Below the pieces are notes generated by a model. That model searched no databases. It saw only the letters and a program-made list of their open reading frames with translations, and was not told the DNA's origin. DNA of 64,000 bases from Thelonectria olida. Its lineage: Eukaryota > Ascomycota > Sordariomycetes > Hypocreales > Nectriaceae. Both the position numbers and the translations under genes were made by a program. Where the stretch lies: contig JAGPYM010000011.1 of assembly GCA_020736575.1 (NCBI GenBank), positions 744,001-808,000 on the forward strand, written 5' to 3'. Positions 32,035 through 43,909 of the stretch are shown here, one piece after another. Every line of letters starts with the position of its first letter. Positions within the stretch are counted from its first letter, which is position 1.

Positions 32035-33141
32035 ATGGCTCAGATCCTTGGAAAGCAAGTTGGGCCTATTGGCTACGGTCTCATGGGTTTGTTTCCACTG
32101 CTCTCTTCACCAATCCACTCCTAATGACAGTCAACTGTAGGCTTCACATGGCGGCCAAACCCACCTCCTCTCGACCAGGCTCTCGAGGCCATGCGAACTG
32201 CAGTCCTCGAAGGCTGCACTTTGTGGAATGGCGCCGAATTTTACGGCACCCCAGAGTACAACAGCATGACTCTCCTGAAGCACTATTTCACCAAATATCC
32301 CGAGGATGCCGACAAGGTTACTCTTTTTATGAAGGGCGCACAAGATATCAAAACTTTGATCCCCGATGGATCCCCCGAAAGCGTGAGAAGGTCTCTCGAT
32401 AATATCCTCGCCCAGCTTGGCGGGGTTAAGAAGCTTGATGCCTTTGCATGCTCCAGAAGAGACGCCAGGGTTCCGTTTGAGACCACCCTTAGCGTTATCC
32501 AGAAGGAATATATCGACACTGGCAAGATTGGCGGCGTTTATGTGTCCGAGTGCAGCGCAGAGACCATTAACGAAGCTGCTAAGCATGCTAAGATCTTGGC
32601 TGCTGAGGTGGAACTGAGCATGTTCTCTCCGGACATCTTGAAGAATGGCGTTGCTGCGGCTTGTGCGGAGCATGGCATACCTGTGTTGGCATATTCACCG
32701 ATTGGCAGAGGAGTATGTCCATCCCCTAATATGCAATCTTTTTGGTTGGTATCTATGGCTGACATTTGCATTTAGATGCTCACTGGGCGATTCACAGAAG
32801 TCGCCCACTTCAAAGACAATGGCATCGCATCCCGCTTTCCACGCTTCCAGGCCGGAGCATTCGAGCACAACCTGAGTCTCGTCGAGAAAGTCCAAACTAT
32901 TGCGGCGGAAAAGAATTGCAGCCCGGCGCAGCTTGCCATCGGTTGGGTGAAGGGCCAGAGCGGTCGCGAAGGCATGCCGACCATCATTCCTATTCCTGGG
33001 GCAACGACTGCCTCCCGGGTCAAGGAGAACGCTGTTGTTGTCGAATTGAGTGAAGAGGAGATGAAAACTATTGGAGATATTGTGGATAGCTTTGAGGTCG
33101 CTGGGGGACGGTACCCCGATGGTGCGCCGACGGAGACTTGA
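32035..33141 (+). CDS. Aldo-keto reductase, pyridoxal reductase-like (AKR8 type)
   Basis: Exons 32035-32086, 32141-32712 and 32776-33141 give 329 residues. The first exon encodes only 17 residues and ends within the glycine of LMGFTWRP. The AKR barrel is recognisable: EFYGTPEYN with the catalytic Tyr, LFMKGAQ with the catalytic Lys, LAYSPIGRG, and the C-terminal NADPH-binding IPIPGATTASRVKENA. Order and motifs resemble fission yeast pyridoxal reductase Plr1, which reduces pyridoxal to pyridoxine with NADPH. Activity is inferred from that resemblance. Cytosolic. No vitamin B6 gene is adjacent. Confidence 0.87.
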
Positions 33142-33529
33142 AAGCTTTATATTGAGTTGTATGGAATCAGATAGAATGGGCACATATGCGACACATCAAT
33201 CGACTATCGTGTACGTCCGGTTCTTCTCCTTCCACCTTCACGCGGCTAATCTCAATAGAAACATGGCAGTTGTGAGGCTGGCAAGACAGCAATGACAAGG
33301 TCAAACCCAAACGTGAGCCCAGGGTGATGAAGTCCAGATGCAAATAGTTTGCATCCGGGCTCCATTACCTGGAGCTCGCATTTGCGTTTGACTTTGTCAT
33401 TTCTGCCTGGCTAGCCAGCTGATCCCAGTCATTACTGAGAGCAGTAACGGAGATACTTGCCGGTGAAGATTGCTCCAACCCGTCAAGCGCCAGCGCAGCG
33501 ACGTGGTTGCCTTTCTCAAGGAGATTGTC
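33142..33529. other. Intergenic stretch
   Basis: Convergent flanks. Around 33323-33418 there is an inverted-repeat-like arrangement of CCCGGGCTC/GAGCCCGG-type blocks (GCAAATAGTTTGCATCCGGGCTCC and flanks), too weak to call. Confidence 0.3.
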
Positions 33530-34670
33530 TCAACTCCCTAGATCTCCGCTCACAAACACTACCAGTACAGCCGCATACCTATCCCATCAATTATCAGAAT
33601 ATGAGTTCCGTGGACATGTTTCGGTGACTTACGCAGCGGTTGCCCCAAAGACCTCGGCCCTCTTGCTATTCGTCAACAAGCCCACGCTGGCGGCAAAGAC
33701 GGTGGTGAAGAGGCCGATCAAGCCTAGCTTTAGGTTGTCTGATCGTACGTTGTAAAGAATGGCAATGGCGCCGACTAAGAGCAATGCTGCAGTGATGGTG
33801 CTCAAGTATGCGACAAAGCTGGCAACCTTCTTTCCGGAAGTATATCTTACTGAAGGGGCTGCGTTGATTTGATGGGTGTTTTCCTCCTTGAAAAAGTAGC
33901 CTAGATGATTTTGCACAAATGCGGTGAGTCTATCGGGCGTCTCTGATGTATGCAAAGCCACCAGATCATCGGCGTCATGGTACAGATCTGCGCTGTGGCC
34001 TCCAAGCATGGGGAAGCTCTTACCGACTCCCAGTTTTTATGGTAGAAGTACGTATTGAAAGCCTTGAGTATTCTTCCATCTGGAGGTAGTGTAGATGCGA
34101 GCGTGCTCTCGAAGAGGAGGGCTTCTCCTGGTCCTTGTGTTAGCATCTGCCACATGGAAGAGAGGATAGTCGGACTCACTATACTCTTTCAAAGTTGACC
34201 TTATTTGCTGCACTAACTTCATACGATCCGAATCCGAGGCGTTTTGGCTTTGTAGTCTTTCCAGTTTCTGAGAGATTGCATGTTTTCAATGCTTGCTTGG
34301 TCTATGGGGTCAAAGGCGTCAAGTTGGGCCTCCAGTTCTGCCAATTCGCTCTGCAACAGGAGAGGATTTCTTGCTGCAAGGCGATTAAACCTTTTGAAGA
34401 TGGCCGATGTTCCATCTCTATCGCTCGCAATAAAGGCTGCAAGAGAAGGGAATCCATCAATGTATGATGGATCGCTTGGAGGCCTTGGTTTGTTCAAATC
34501 GGTCCGCGAGTGGCCTTTGGCAGACTTGAGCCATGGCCTATTCGGTTGCACCGGAACAGGGGCACCTCGTAAATGAGAAAAGAGTTTATGTACAAGGTTG
34601 GGTTAAGCCGGGAGGCGGGGGGGAGTGATTTATGCTACATACCAGCCGGGCTACCCAACGGGCGTATCAT
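33530..34670 (-). pseudogene. DUF6594-domain membrane protein gene with two frame slips
   Basis: Minus strand. Pieces: micro-exon 34670-34643 (28 bases), exon from 34565, an intron with a GTGAGT donor and CTAAC branch near 34181-34130, and a final exon 33578-33530 after a GTAAGT intron at 33632-33579. The product matches DUF6594 proteins: FPSLAAFIASDRDG, AARNPLLLQSELAELEAQLD, EALLFESTLASTLPPDG, PMLGGHSADLYHDADDLVALH, then three C-terminal hydrophobic helices. Two frame changes are needed, one near an A4 run at about 34240 and one at an A5 run near 34035. Either the gene is freshly broken or the assembly has homopolymer errors. Function of DUF6594 proteins is unknown; they are fungal membrane proteins. 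Confidence 0.7.
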
Positions 34671-35083
34671 CCTCCTAGGTCAAATTTGTTTTTATGCATG
34701 GCTGCTTTCAGCTGCGTCGCTTGAGGCTTGGCGATGCGGCCCTAAGCCGGAGATGGTGCCAGATTGGCTCACCCGCAGAACAGTAGGCTACCCATTGGCC
34801 CAGCAGAGTCTGCCCTGGTTCTGCCTTCGGGCTGCTGGCCAGTTCCGTCCAGAGAAATGGGACCATTGCGAATGAGGCCTCTGTTTGTGGTGGCGGTCTG
34901 ATGAAGAAGATGGCTGGGCGATGCGGTGAACCTCGTGCTGTGCCTGGTCTTAGACTTGGCATCTTGCCTTGGCAAGTATAATACCTTGACACTGCAGCCC
35001 CGATCTCTCATTCCGATACGTGTATCCGTACTTCGATACGTTGCCCTTCTCTTGGACGTCTCTCGTTCTCACTATCGCCCACC
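34671..35083. other. Divergent intergenic stretch
   Basis: Promoter space between the DUF6594 gene (minus) and the Cys-rich protein gene (plus). Nothing else recognised. Confidence 0.45.
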
Positions 35084-35945
35084 ATGTCGCTCGTTCCTAC
35101 CCAGTTCCCAACCATCACGACCTTTACTCCGGCGTCCGCATGTACCAACGACATCTACTGGTACTTCGACTGTGCCACCTGGCCCAACGGCGAAAGTGAT
35201 TGCGGCAAGCTTCACTTAGCCCGGAGCACGACTGCTGCCGACTGCTTTCCTACAGGCTGGAGCCCTGATGAGGGGGCTTTCATGTCGCCGGGGTCGTGTC
35301 CCAAGGGCTACACAGCAGCTTGTGGGAACTACGCTGCAGGTGAGCCCGAGACAACGGCCACATGCTGTCCGAGGTATGCCATTCCTCAAAACCCCCAGAC
35401 GCTCAGGAATATTAGACTTGCAGGCTAATCAGCTTCTACACAGCGGCTTTTCTTGTCAAACCAGCAGCGACGAGCCCTGGTATAGCACTGAGCTCTGCTA
35501 TCGGGACCTGCCAATCAAGAGAAGCTACATCTTCACCGAGGACTGGACCGATATGGTGAACGTCTATACGACCTACAACCCAGAACTTACAGGCCCTCGA
35601 CCCAGAGTGAATGCCTACGGTATGGTGATTAAATGGCAGGACACCGATATCACAGTCCCCGTGACTGAGACGGCTACGACCACTCCGGCATCTACCACGG
35701 ATGAAATCGAGTCAAAGACACCACATGTAGTCAACGGAACTACCAAATCAAGCTATACTTCCACCGCAGACAGTCACACCACCAAAGCAGGCCATGGTTC
35801 CGCCACCGAAACACCTTCCGCCGCTACTGCATCCACCGAGATCCCTTCTGAGGTCCCTGATTCCAGTGGACTCTCAAGAAGCGCAAACGCCGGTGTCTCT
35901 TTCGGTGGCGCACTTGCTGTGCTCCTGGTTCTCTTGGCATCTTGA
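35084..35945 (+). CDS. Cysteine-rich, Thr/Ser-rich surface protein, hypothetical
   Basis: Exons 35084-35373 and 35444-35945 give 263 residues; the 70-base intron splits the Ser of CCPSGFSC. The N-terminal half holds at least ten Cys in patterns seen in fungal cell-surface proteins (ACTNDIYWYFDC, CFPTGWSPD, GSCPKGYTAACG, ATCCPSGFSC). A Thr/Ser-rich, probably O-glycosylated stretch follows, and the C-terminus is a small hydrophobic segment (GVSFGGALAVLLVLLAS) that could anchor the protein in the membrane or direct a GPI anchor. No classical N-terminal signal peptide is visible, so membrane insertion may depend on the C-terminal helix. Function unknown. Confidence 0.8.
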
Positions 35946-36568
35946 GTACTGTTCTAGATAGTCTATCTCAGGCTGTATGTCACTCAACTTGGACTAGTGA
36001 GGGTGGCATTACCGGCATACGAAGGGTTATAATGGACAATGTTCGTCTTGTATATTTTAATATTAGACCCCGGGTCTGTCTCGTGCTTAGATTGAGTTGC
36101 ACTTGCAGTTTTCGAGAGAATAGACTAGAAGCAGTCGGAGTACAACAAAGTACCTATTTACGGAACGATTGTTCACAAGTGGTTGAATTAGCTTGAGACT
36201 GGAGCCTTTTCGAGATGAGCGTTCAAGCATGAGAAGTCAATGCCAGCACTTCAAGTAAAAAGGGAAATTGGATGAGAACACCGGCTCAACCAGAGTCTAG
36301 ACCACTCCTCTTCTCCAGGCATCAGAGTGTTTCCAAGCAGACGCACTCCCAAATTCCCCTCTAAGCGTATGCGAATTACGCAATGGTACATTCCTCTCCC
36401 CTCGCCGAGACCAATCAGTATCGTCAAGCAACACAGCCTCCGCTGCTGATGCAACTTTCAACCACCGTCCATGTCACGAGTCCAAAATATCTACGACTGA
36501 GCAAAAAAAGCAGATGGATGTCGGGGTTTTTAATTCATAGAGACCGATTACTTGAATTCTGCCTTCCT
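35946..36568. other. Convergent 3' flank
   Basis: No gene supported between the surface-protein gene and the oxidoreductase gene. Confidence 0.5.
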
Positions 36569-37865
36569 CTAAAGGCTCACTGGATACTCAGTCGTCTCTA
36601 TCTTCTCTGGATACTCCAGTCCTCCCTGTCGCCGGACCTCATCCAGAACCTCCATGATTGCGATAGTTTCGTCTAATCCTTGGTGTCTTCCTTCCTTCCT
36701 CCCCTCTATCAGAGCACGGGCGGCTTCGTCTGCTTCCCAGAACATACCTTGGCCTTCTCCTTCGGGATTCATGTATGTGAGGAAGCCATTGTACCAGCCA
36801 CTCCCCTTCCCTGGACCAGGCTTCGGCCAGCTCTTCTCCTCGACTGTGCCGTCTTCGAGAATCACCTTGGTTTCGCGGGGGCTTTGAGCATGGGTGTTTA
36901 GATGGATGTCGCCCTTGCTACCCTGAATGATAACGGCAGGTGTTTCATCGTTGGGAAGTTTTCCAAGGCGAATCGAGGTAGTAGCGAGAGCCTGAGCCTC
37001 ACTGCCATCGGGCTGCGGGAAGGTAAGCAGTATGGAAGTTGTCTCGTCGGCAGACGTTCCGTGATACTACAATAGTACTGTTAGTCATGCTAATGTTCAA
37101 ATTGCCCAAATTACCGTAGTGATGATGATACCTTGATCATTGTTGACGAAACCTTTGGTGCCTTGGATTTATACAAGACCAGAAACGGCCACGTCAAGGC
37201 GTAAACGCCCAGGTCCAGCAGTGCACCGCCGGCCAGGTCCGGGTTCACCATCCTGCTCTTCCCATCCGGCCATGTGACTTCGGGATTGCATCTGGCGCCG
37301 GCGTTGGAGATGACTCTTGTGACTTGACCAATCTTGCCCGAGGCAATGACGTCCCTCACGTAGTCAGTCAATGGAAAGTATCTTGTCCACAGAGCCTCCA
37401 TCAGGAACAAGTCCTTTTGCTTCGCCTTCTCCACGAGTAGACGAGCTTGCTTGGCATTGACAGTGAATGCCTTCTCGCAAAGGACGTTTTTGCCCGCCTC
37501 AAGGCATAGCATGACATTTTGGAAGTGATGCGAGTGTGGTGTCGCGACATAGATGATATCAATGTTTGAGTCCTTGACCAATTCGTCGTATGAACCGTAC
37601 GGCTTCGCGTCTTGTGGTGCTCCGACCTCGGAGAGGAAATCTGCTGCTCGGGTAGCTGAAGAGGAGGACGCGGCGGCAACAATGGTATGTTTGATATCAG
37701 TGACACCACGGATTGCCGGGTCCATAAGGATGTCTTTCGCGCTGGGAAGAAGGGTTAGCAGATAAGATTTTGACAGGAAGATGATTCATGTAGGCTATCT
37801 TACAAGGTGATTGAAATTGCACCCGTGGCTAGGATGCCCCAGCGGATTTCCCGAGGTGTAGTCAT
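36569..37865 (-). CDS. Gfo/Idh/MocA-family dehydrogenase (dimeric dihydrodiol dehydrogenase/D-xylose dehydrogenase-like)
   Basis: Exons 37865-37804, 37741-37132 and 37066-36569 encode 389 residues. The N-terminal Rossmann motif GILATGAISITFA spans the first intron. VAAASSSSATRAADF and YVATPHSHH follow, then NVLCEKAFTVN with the catalytic Lys of the family (usually EKP; here EKA), and LDLGVYA in the C-terminal alpha/beta domain. Members oxidise trans-dihydrodiols or aldopyranoses with NADP. Substrate cannot be told. Cytosolic. The Pro-to-Ala change after the catalytic Lys is also found in some fungal homologues. Confidence 0.88.
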
Positions 37866-39260
37866 GGTTGCGATTTCTATGTTAGTCTGTTGATTGGAAA
37901 GTGAAGAAGAGGTTTGCCGTTGTCCTTGTGGCCGCGGGGTACTGATAGATAGTAATATAGTATGACAGACTCGTCACGTCAACAGAGCCATTCTTTCTGC
38001 TTCGGGGAAGTCATCGTCTGTCCCCCGATACCCTACCCCTGCCCTTCTGACGTAGGGAAACCGCAATTCCGCGGTGGCTTTTATTGGGTGTCTGTTCCTG
38101 GCCCACAGGGGCACACCTTGCACCTTTGAATCTTTGGCCGCAAGATGTCTTAAGGATAAACGGGTAAATGGAGCGACTAGTGGAGGAAGAGGAGGGGTAT
38201 GGAGGGGTCATCTTTGAGCACACCTTGTGTCACTCAAGCGGCTCCTTGATCGGCTCATTTTTGCCCGAGCCCAACAGTCTTCATTACTAATTACGTTCCA
38301 AGACTCTTCTAACGAGCATTGAAGTTTAGCTCCATCCGAGACTCCCCGAGCCCCCCCTCCCAGATCGTCCAAGTCTCTGCGTGGCTAAGAAGCCACCCAT
38401 GGGAACTGGACTAATCATTCCGCATCTCCGCGCTTGGAATGGTACGCGGAGTCACGGAGCGCTCAAGGCCAGCATCGAGACGGTTTGCAGTTCTGGTTTC
38501 GCACAAATAGTAGTTATGAATCGCGATGCTATCTCGGATCGAGATAATGGTCTGCTTTAATACGTTTCCATCATCTGCCTATAGACCCCCAAAACGTTGC
38601 GATTCTTTTCCGCTCCCTTGAGAACAGAGATCACAATCATATCCGATAATATGTGTCACAGTACTTAGGGGTGGTAGTGTGGTCCCGCGAGGGAGTTTGT
38701 CTTTTACTGGGACAATATGGCAGTTACCCTTGACGTTGATGAGGCCCCAAGAAGAGGAGCGATTCTTGACGGTGGCTGATGTATGGCGCACTGACAGCAT
38801 GATCTCGATGAATATCGCGAAAGTGTATTGTCTTTTCGCCTTCAGGTTGATCTTGCTGTTCTGCAATGTCGACCAAGCTCCCCCCATGATCCCCTCAGTC
38901 TGATTTGCCTGTCGTCCTCGCGGAGCGATGCGAGGTAGGTAATTAGAAGTCCTACGTCCGGACGCCAAGTCGCTTGCTCTTTTCTCGACCACTATCCTCT
39001 TTCAATATACTGATTGCCGTTCTCAACGGTGACCGCATTTTTTGACCTCATTGGCTGTGCCCAGGCTTCTCGGAGCCGTTCGCCGAGCGGTGCAGGATCA
39101 ACAAAACAACTCATTCGGGTAGGCTCGCCGAGTCGCATTGGTAGTAATGACAATTGATTAAATCAACGGCGGTCATGGACCAATGTTGGAAGCTTTTATA
39201 ACGGTCAAGAGCTTCGTCTTGCACCCGCCAGCTTGGTTTCTAACGTATCAAATCTGCGCA
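37866..39260. other. Long intergenic region
   Basis: Divergent promoter space. A minus-strand open frame at 38579-38992 opens with GTG and shows no domain, so it is not called. Confidence 0.45.
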
Positions 39261-40430
39261 ATGCCTTCCTTTGCCCTTACCCGTCTGTTCACAGCTGTCC
39301 TTGCCGCGCTGCCTCTGGTGTTTACCGCTCCCCATCCCAGCCCGCATAATCGTTGTGACGCGGCCGCCTCTGTGTACCGATTCCAAGAGCAGGTCTGGAT
39401 CGAAAACCTCCGCGTCCGCAGCAACGGCAACGTCCTCACGACCCGGTACGACAATTTCCCCAGGCTCTACGAGTTCAACCCCAAGGATCATCACCCACTA
39501 CCGAGACTCCTAGCCGAGTTCCCCGAGTATGACAACTCTAAGTCTCTGAGTGGGATTGCAGAATACAAGCCGGATGTCTTTGCTTTCTTGGCCGGTCCCT
39601 CGCACTATGACCTCACGGCCCATGCGCTCGACTTATTGGATGGGACTACAGACATTTGGACCATCGACCTAAACGTTGAGGACCCGCGGGCGCAGAAGCT
39701 TACCTCATTCCAATCCGGCTTTGCCAATGGGATCTCACATGTGCCGGGCACTCCCTACGGTCTCGTCAGTGACTCAACATTTGGCATTGTGTATCGTGTC
39801 AACCTCGACACTGGAGTCGTGGAGAAGGTCGTCGAGGACCCTCTGCTGCACTACCCTGCATCTGCAGTTCTTCATATTGGCATAAATGGTATTCAGCTAA
39901 ATGAGGAGGGGACCATTGTGTACTTTGCCAACTCGCAAGGCTTCATGGGATGTGAGTGACCAACCTACCGCTCACTCATAGTGACTGTTGGCATTAAGAG
40001 CTTACCGATTTCAACAGCCTTTCCCATCGACCCTCAAACCGGTCTCAAGACAGGCGACATCAAGGTCCTCGCTAGGTTGGACGGGACTGTGTTTGACGAC
40101 TTTGCCGTTGGGAAGAAAGCGGTAGGCAATAAATCACACCTTGTATCTCTTCAACCCTAACAATATGCCCAGCTTTACATCACTGGAGACCCCGAGGGCG
40201 AAGTCTTCAGGCTTGACTTGGCCACTAATGAAATCACGGCCATCTTCGGTAAGCCGGCCCCGTCGCACATCTTGCCCGGAGCCACGGCTGCCCAGCTTGG
40301 GCGAACTCGCTCGACCAAGGAAAAGTTGTACCTGACCTATAATGGCGGACTTACAGTGCTCCCGTACAACGCGTCCTTTGTCATTCCTGGTGGCCTCACG
40401 GTTGTGGACCTCGCCGTGCTCCATGCGTAA
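39261..40430 (+). CDS. Secreted SMP-30/gluconolactonase-like beta-propeller protein
   Basis: Exons 39261-39951, 40018-40121 and 40173-40430 give 350 residues from the ATG at 39261. Residues 1 to about 22 form a signal peptide (MPSFALTRLFTAVLAALPLV). Repeated blades are seen in VWIENLRVRSNGNVLTT, GIAEYKPDVFAFLAG, PGTPYGLVSDSTFG and NGIQLNEEGTIVYFANS, the last being the usual metal-site blade motif. Later blades are FAVGKKALYITGDPEGEVFRLDL and TKEKLYLTYNGG. Fungal proteins of this type are mostly uncharacterised secreted propellers related to gluconolactonases. A GTAAGT at the very stop (40427) leaves open a further exon. Confidence 0.8.
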
Positions 40431-41744
40431 GTAGGACGAGGCATGAAAGTCAGCAGAATCGCAGCATAGGTGTTGGGAAATAATATAAATGTTCCTATAC
40501 CGAGCAAGAAATCGCAAGCTGGTTATCAGTGGAAAAGAAGAAGTGAGAACCTAGAGAGAATAGCGATAGAAGACGCAAGTATGGAGATTGGTAGGTAACC
40601 TTACTACGTGCTCCTAAATTTAGTGGCATAGAATCATCCTATCTTGGTCTCGCACAAAGGAACGAATTGTAGGTCTGCCCGCATGTAGGAGATCGGCTGG
40701 GCACTGGTGATTTGAAGCCAGTCCGGCCATAGATATGTCCAATGATACTTCAATTTGGATGATAAGGAGGCGGTGTTCGGCGCAAAGCTGACGACTGAGG
40801 TCTCAGCCTCGAGACAACTCGATTATTCTTGCTGTGGTCCCTGCTTAAGACGATCCTCAAATACGTCTCGGAGGTAGCCATCCATGATAACCAAGTTCCA
40901 CGTGATACCAAAATGCGAATAGGGTTGGCTCCTTCGTAACTTGAAAGGCTTTGCGGACGCCCGCAGCCTAAGCTGTTTCACGCGGAAGCAGGAAAAACCC
41001 GGATGCTGCACACAGCCACGTTTCTTAACGTGTAGAGGCACGACTCAGAGATTGCGAGCATCTATATGCTTAAATAGTATGGTCTTATACAGAATCGTTG
41101 CCCTCTGAGGTGTCAATTTCCAACATGTAGCCTATAGGCGTTATTACCTGCTTCTGCACCAAGGAGCCACACGTCCGCGACATCCTTGAACAGGAACGAC
41201 GGATCGGTAGCCCTCAGCTATTAAGCTAATTCTAGTATAGATTCCACAGTCGTGACCTCATCTCAATATCCTAAGTCTCGCAGGGCATGCTTACTCTACG
41301 ACTTGAAGTCCACAACGTCTCAAAACGCGGCATGGAGCGACATCTTCTCGATTTAGGCATGACTCTGAACGCGAAACACTGCCGGTGATAACGGAAAAAC
41401 ATTCAATCCCCGGCGTGCCCGTGTAGTACGCGCTCGGTGGGTTTGTTGAGAGAGGCTGGGGCGCAGGTGCATCGTACATAGGAGAGTGGGATCAACAACA
41501 CGCCGTGATTCAGATGACGCGGCAACTATCGAAGTGAGCGGCTAACTGCCGAGCCGTAAACTAAGCTTACGGTATCTCTGATATGCCGGCGTAATCTGTG
41601 CGAGGTTGGCGATCTTGCTATAAATAGTAGTAACTGTCCTGCTGTAAGTACCATCTCTGAGTCGTGTCGGAAATCAAATCGAACATTTTCAACCTGAGGT
41701 TTCTTTCATTCTTCCTTTTCACCCGTTCCTTTCGGTCAGTCCCA
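40431..41744. other. Long intergenic region
   Basis: No gene supported on either strand. Confidence 0.45.
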
Positions 41745-43417
41745 ATGTCTGACGCTGCAGTAGCTCAAGGGGATAGTAGACCCGGCTCGTCGAGTCCCTT
41801 GAAGTTGACCGATTCGCAGGTAGATAACGAGAGAAACCCCCCGATGGAACTCTCGCTACTCCAAAACAATGCAGATATTGAAGCCAGATGTCAAGACCAG
41901 TCGGTTCAGTCAGACACCTCACCCTACCGCATGTCCTCGCGCCGTCAGAAATGGAACCTGGTCTTCCTTGTCTCCCTGGCTGGTTCCTTTTCTCCCCCAT
42001 CCTCCCACATCTACTTCCCGGCCATCGACAGCATATCATCTGAGCTGGGCGCAAGCACCTCCCTAGTCGCCCTAACAATCACTTGGTATATGATCGTCCA
42101 GGGCATCGCTCCCTCGGCTTTTGGTGCCGTGTCATACACACGCGGACGACGTTTCACGTTTACTGTAGTCCTCGCCATCTACAAGGAAGCCAAACTTGCT
42201 TTAGCTTACATTTCCAGTTACCCCATGCTGCTTGTGCTACGTGGCGTTCAGGCGGCTGGCTCCTCGGCTACGATAAGCATCAGTACAGGTGTCATCGCTG
42301 ATATAACGGCGCCGAGTGAAAGGGGGGGCTTCGTGGGAACGAACGCTGGCATTCGGTACGTTAATGCGATGCGCAAGTCACTGGCGGGACAGCTACTCAC
42401 CCAAACGGAATGATAGGTCAAGCGATCGGGCCTGTTATTGGAGGTACCCTCAATAGCCGATGGGGTTTCAGAAGTATCTTCTGTTTATTGTTTGTGCTGA
42501 GCCTACTGGTTCTGGTCATGCTCTCGATCTTCTTACCGGAGACGCAACGGAGGACAGCCGGGAATGGCAGCGTTCCCCTAACAGGTTTCCACAAGCCGTG
42601 GATCTACGTGGCTCATCCTCCCAAGGAATGGGCTAGCTCACCAGGGTCCCAGACACTACAACCAAATCACCTTCTGTGTCATTCAAAAAGATCATCACAC
42701 CCTTAACATATGTCTTGGAGAAGGTCATTTTTGTTCTCCTCTTTTGGGGCGCTCTATGGTGACTGCTTCAGCGATGACAGTGCTGTTGCACTCGTTTCCG
42801 CAACTGAACCAGTGGCAAGTCGGACTTTGCTTTCTCCCCAACGGACTTGGATGTGCCATCGGGTCCATCGTCACAGGGCGCCTCATGGACAGAACCTTTA
42901 AGGATGTTGAGACTCAGTACAGGGAAGAGCACGGCTTGGGAGACGCGAATGTCAAAAGCCAACATAGACTTTCCGATTGAGAGAGCTCGTCTCCCGCTGA
43001 TGTCGTATTTCAGCGTGGCTTTTTTGTGACAATGGCGCTGTACGGTCCGAGCTACGAGTTCAACGACCTGCGAAAAGGATTCCCGCCCAACCTCATTGCG
43101 TCGTTGGGACTTCAGTTTCTAGTTGCCTTTACAGCCGCTGCCGTGTTCAATATCAACTCGGTCTTGATGGTCGACTATTTCCCTGATGGCCCTGCCAGTG
43201 CTACTGCCACCAATAATTTGTTCCGGTGTATTCTTGGGGCTGCCGGTGCGAGTGCCATAGAGCCCTTGATAGACGTGGTAAGACCGAGAAATGCGTTTCT
43301 CATACTCGCGTGAGTCATGGTCGTCTTTTCGCTGCTTGTGTGGGTTCAATGGAGATGAGGAGAAAGATGGAGGTGGGAAAGGCAGAAGGCTGCTGCAAAG
43401 CTGTCAAGCGACGATAG
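41745..43417 (+). pseudogene. MFS drug:H+ antiporter (DHA1/Qdr-like), multiply frameshifted
   Basis: Pieces of one MFS protein lie in order on the plus strand but in changing frames. They include an acidic N-terminus, MSSRRQKWNLVFLVSLAG, a first-half motif ending VIADITAPSERGGFVG, MIGQAIGPVIGGTLNSRWG, LTYVLEKVIFVLLFWGAL, GLGCAIGSIVTGRLMDRTF, FPIERARLPLM and GPSYEFNDLRKG, and a last membrane block. Frame breaks fall near 42360-42420, 42640, 42752, 42955 (A run), 43020-43025 (T6 run), and a stop near 43311. No set of introns explains all of them. Functional relatives export drugs or weak acids. This copy cannot make a full carrier as read. Confidence 0.8.
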
Positions 43418-43909
43418 CACGTAGACTATGAGGCCCAAATTGTCGGTATCCGCGTCCCAAAGCGGTGGTCCACATCGTGGTAGCTGAGCCTGCAAGCCGA
43501 TGCAGGAGCACTGCAGTTGCACGTTTACTAGCAGCCTTTCTTGGAGGCTATTCCATAAATTGGGCCGCTGGATAATTAATGGTTTGTATGTACCTAGGCG
43601 TATAAAGAAAACTGGTTGGACGTGAACTGAGGTAATGAGCCTGGCACTTAGTGCTGACGCATTGCAGCTGCATCTTGAATAAAGCCTTGAAAAGTCCAAC
43701 CATGTGTTGATATGTCATTGGAGGAAGAGGCAAGGCATCCATCATACATCTGCACAGCCCATTTCTAGTTCGCAGACCATGGAGGGACGCCCAAGAGCTC
43801 ATAGTTGGCCTGTGCTACTCTATTCAAGTTCTTTGCCAACAGTGTGCTTTTCTGGAAGCCCCTCGGCCTGCCATTCATCCTCCGTAACAGCTAGGGGCTT
43901 GATTCTACT
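43418..43909. other. Intergenic stretch
   Basis: Nothing recognised between the broken MFS gene and the retropepsin-like gene. Confidence 0.45.

Noticed and set aside
38579..38992. 137-codon minus-strand open frame
   Set aside because: Starts with GTG, no domain, no conserved-looking motif and no splice sites extending it.
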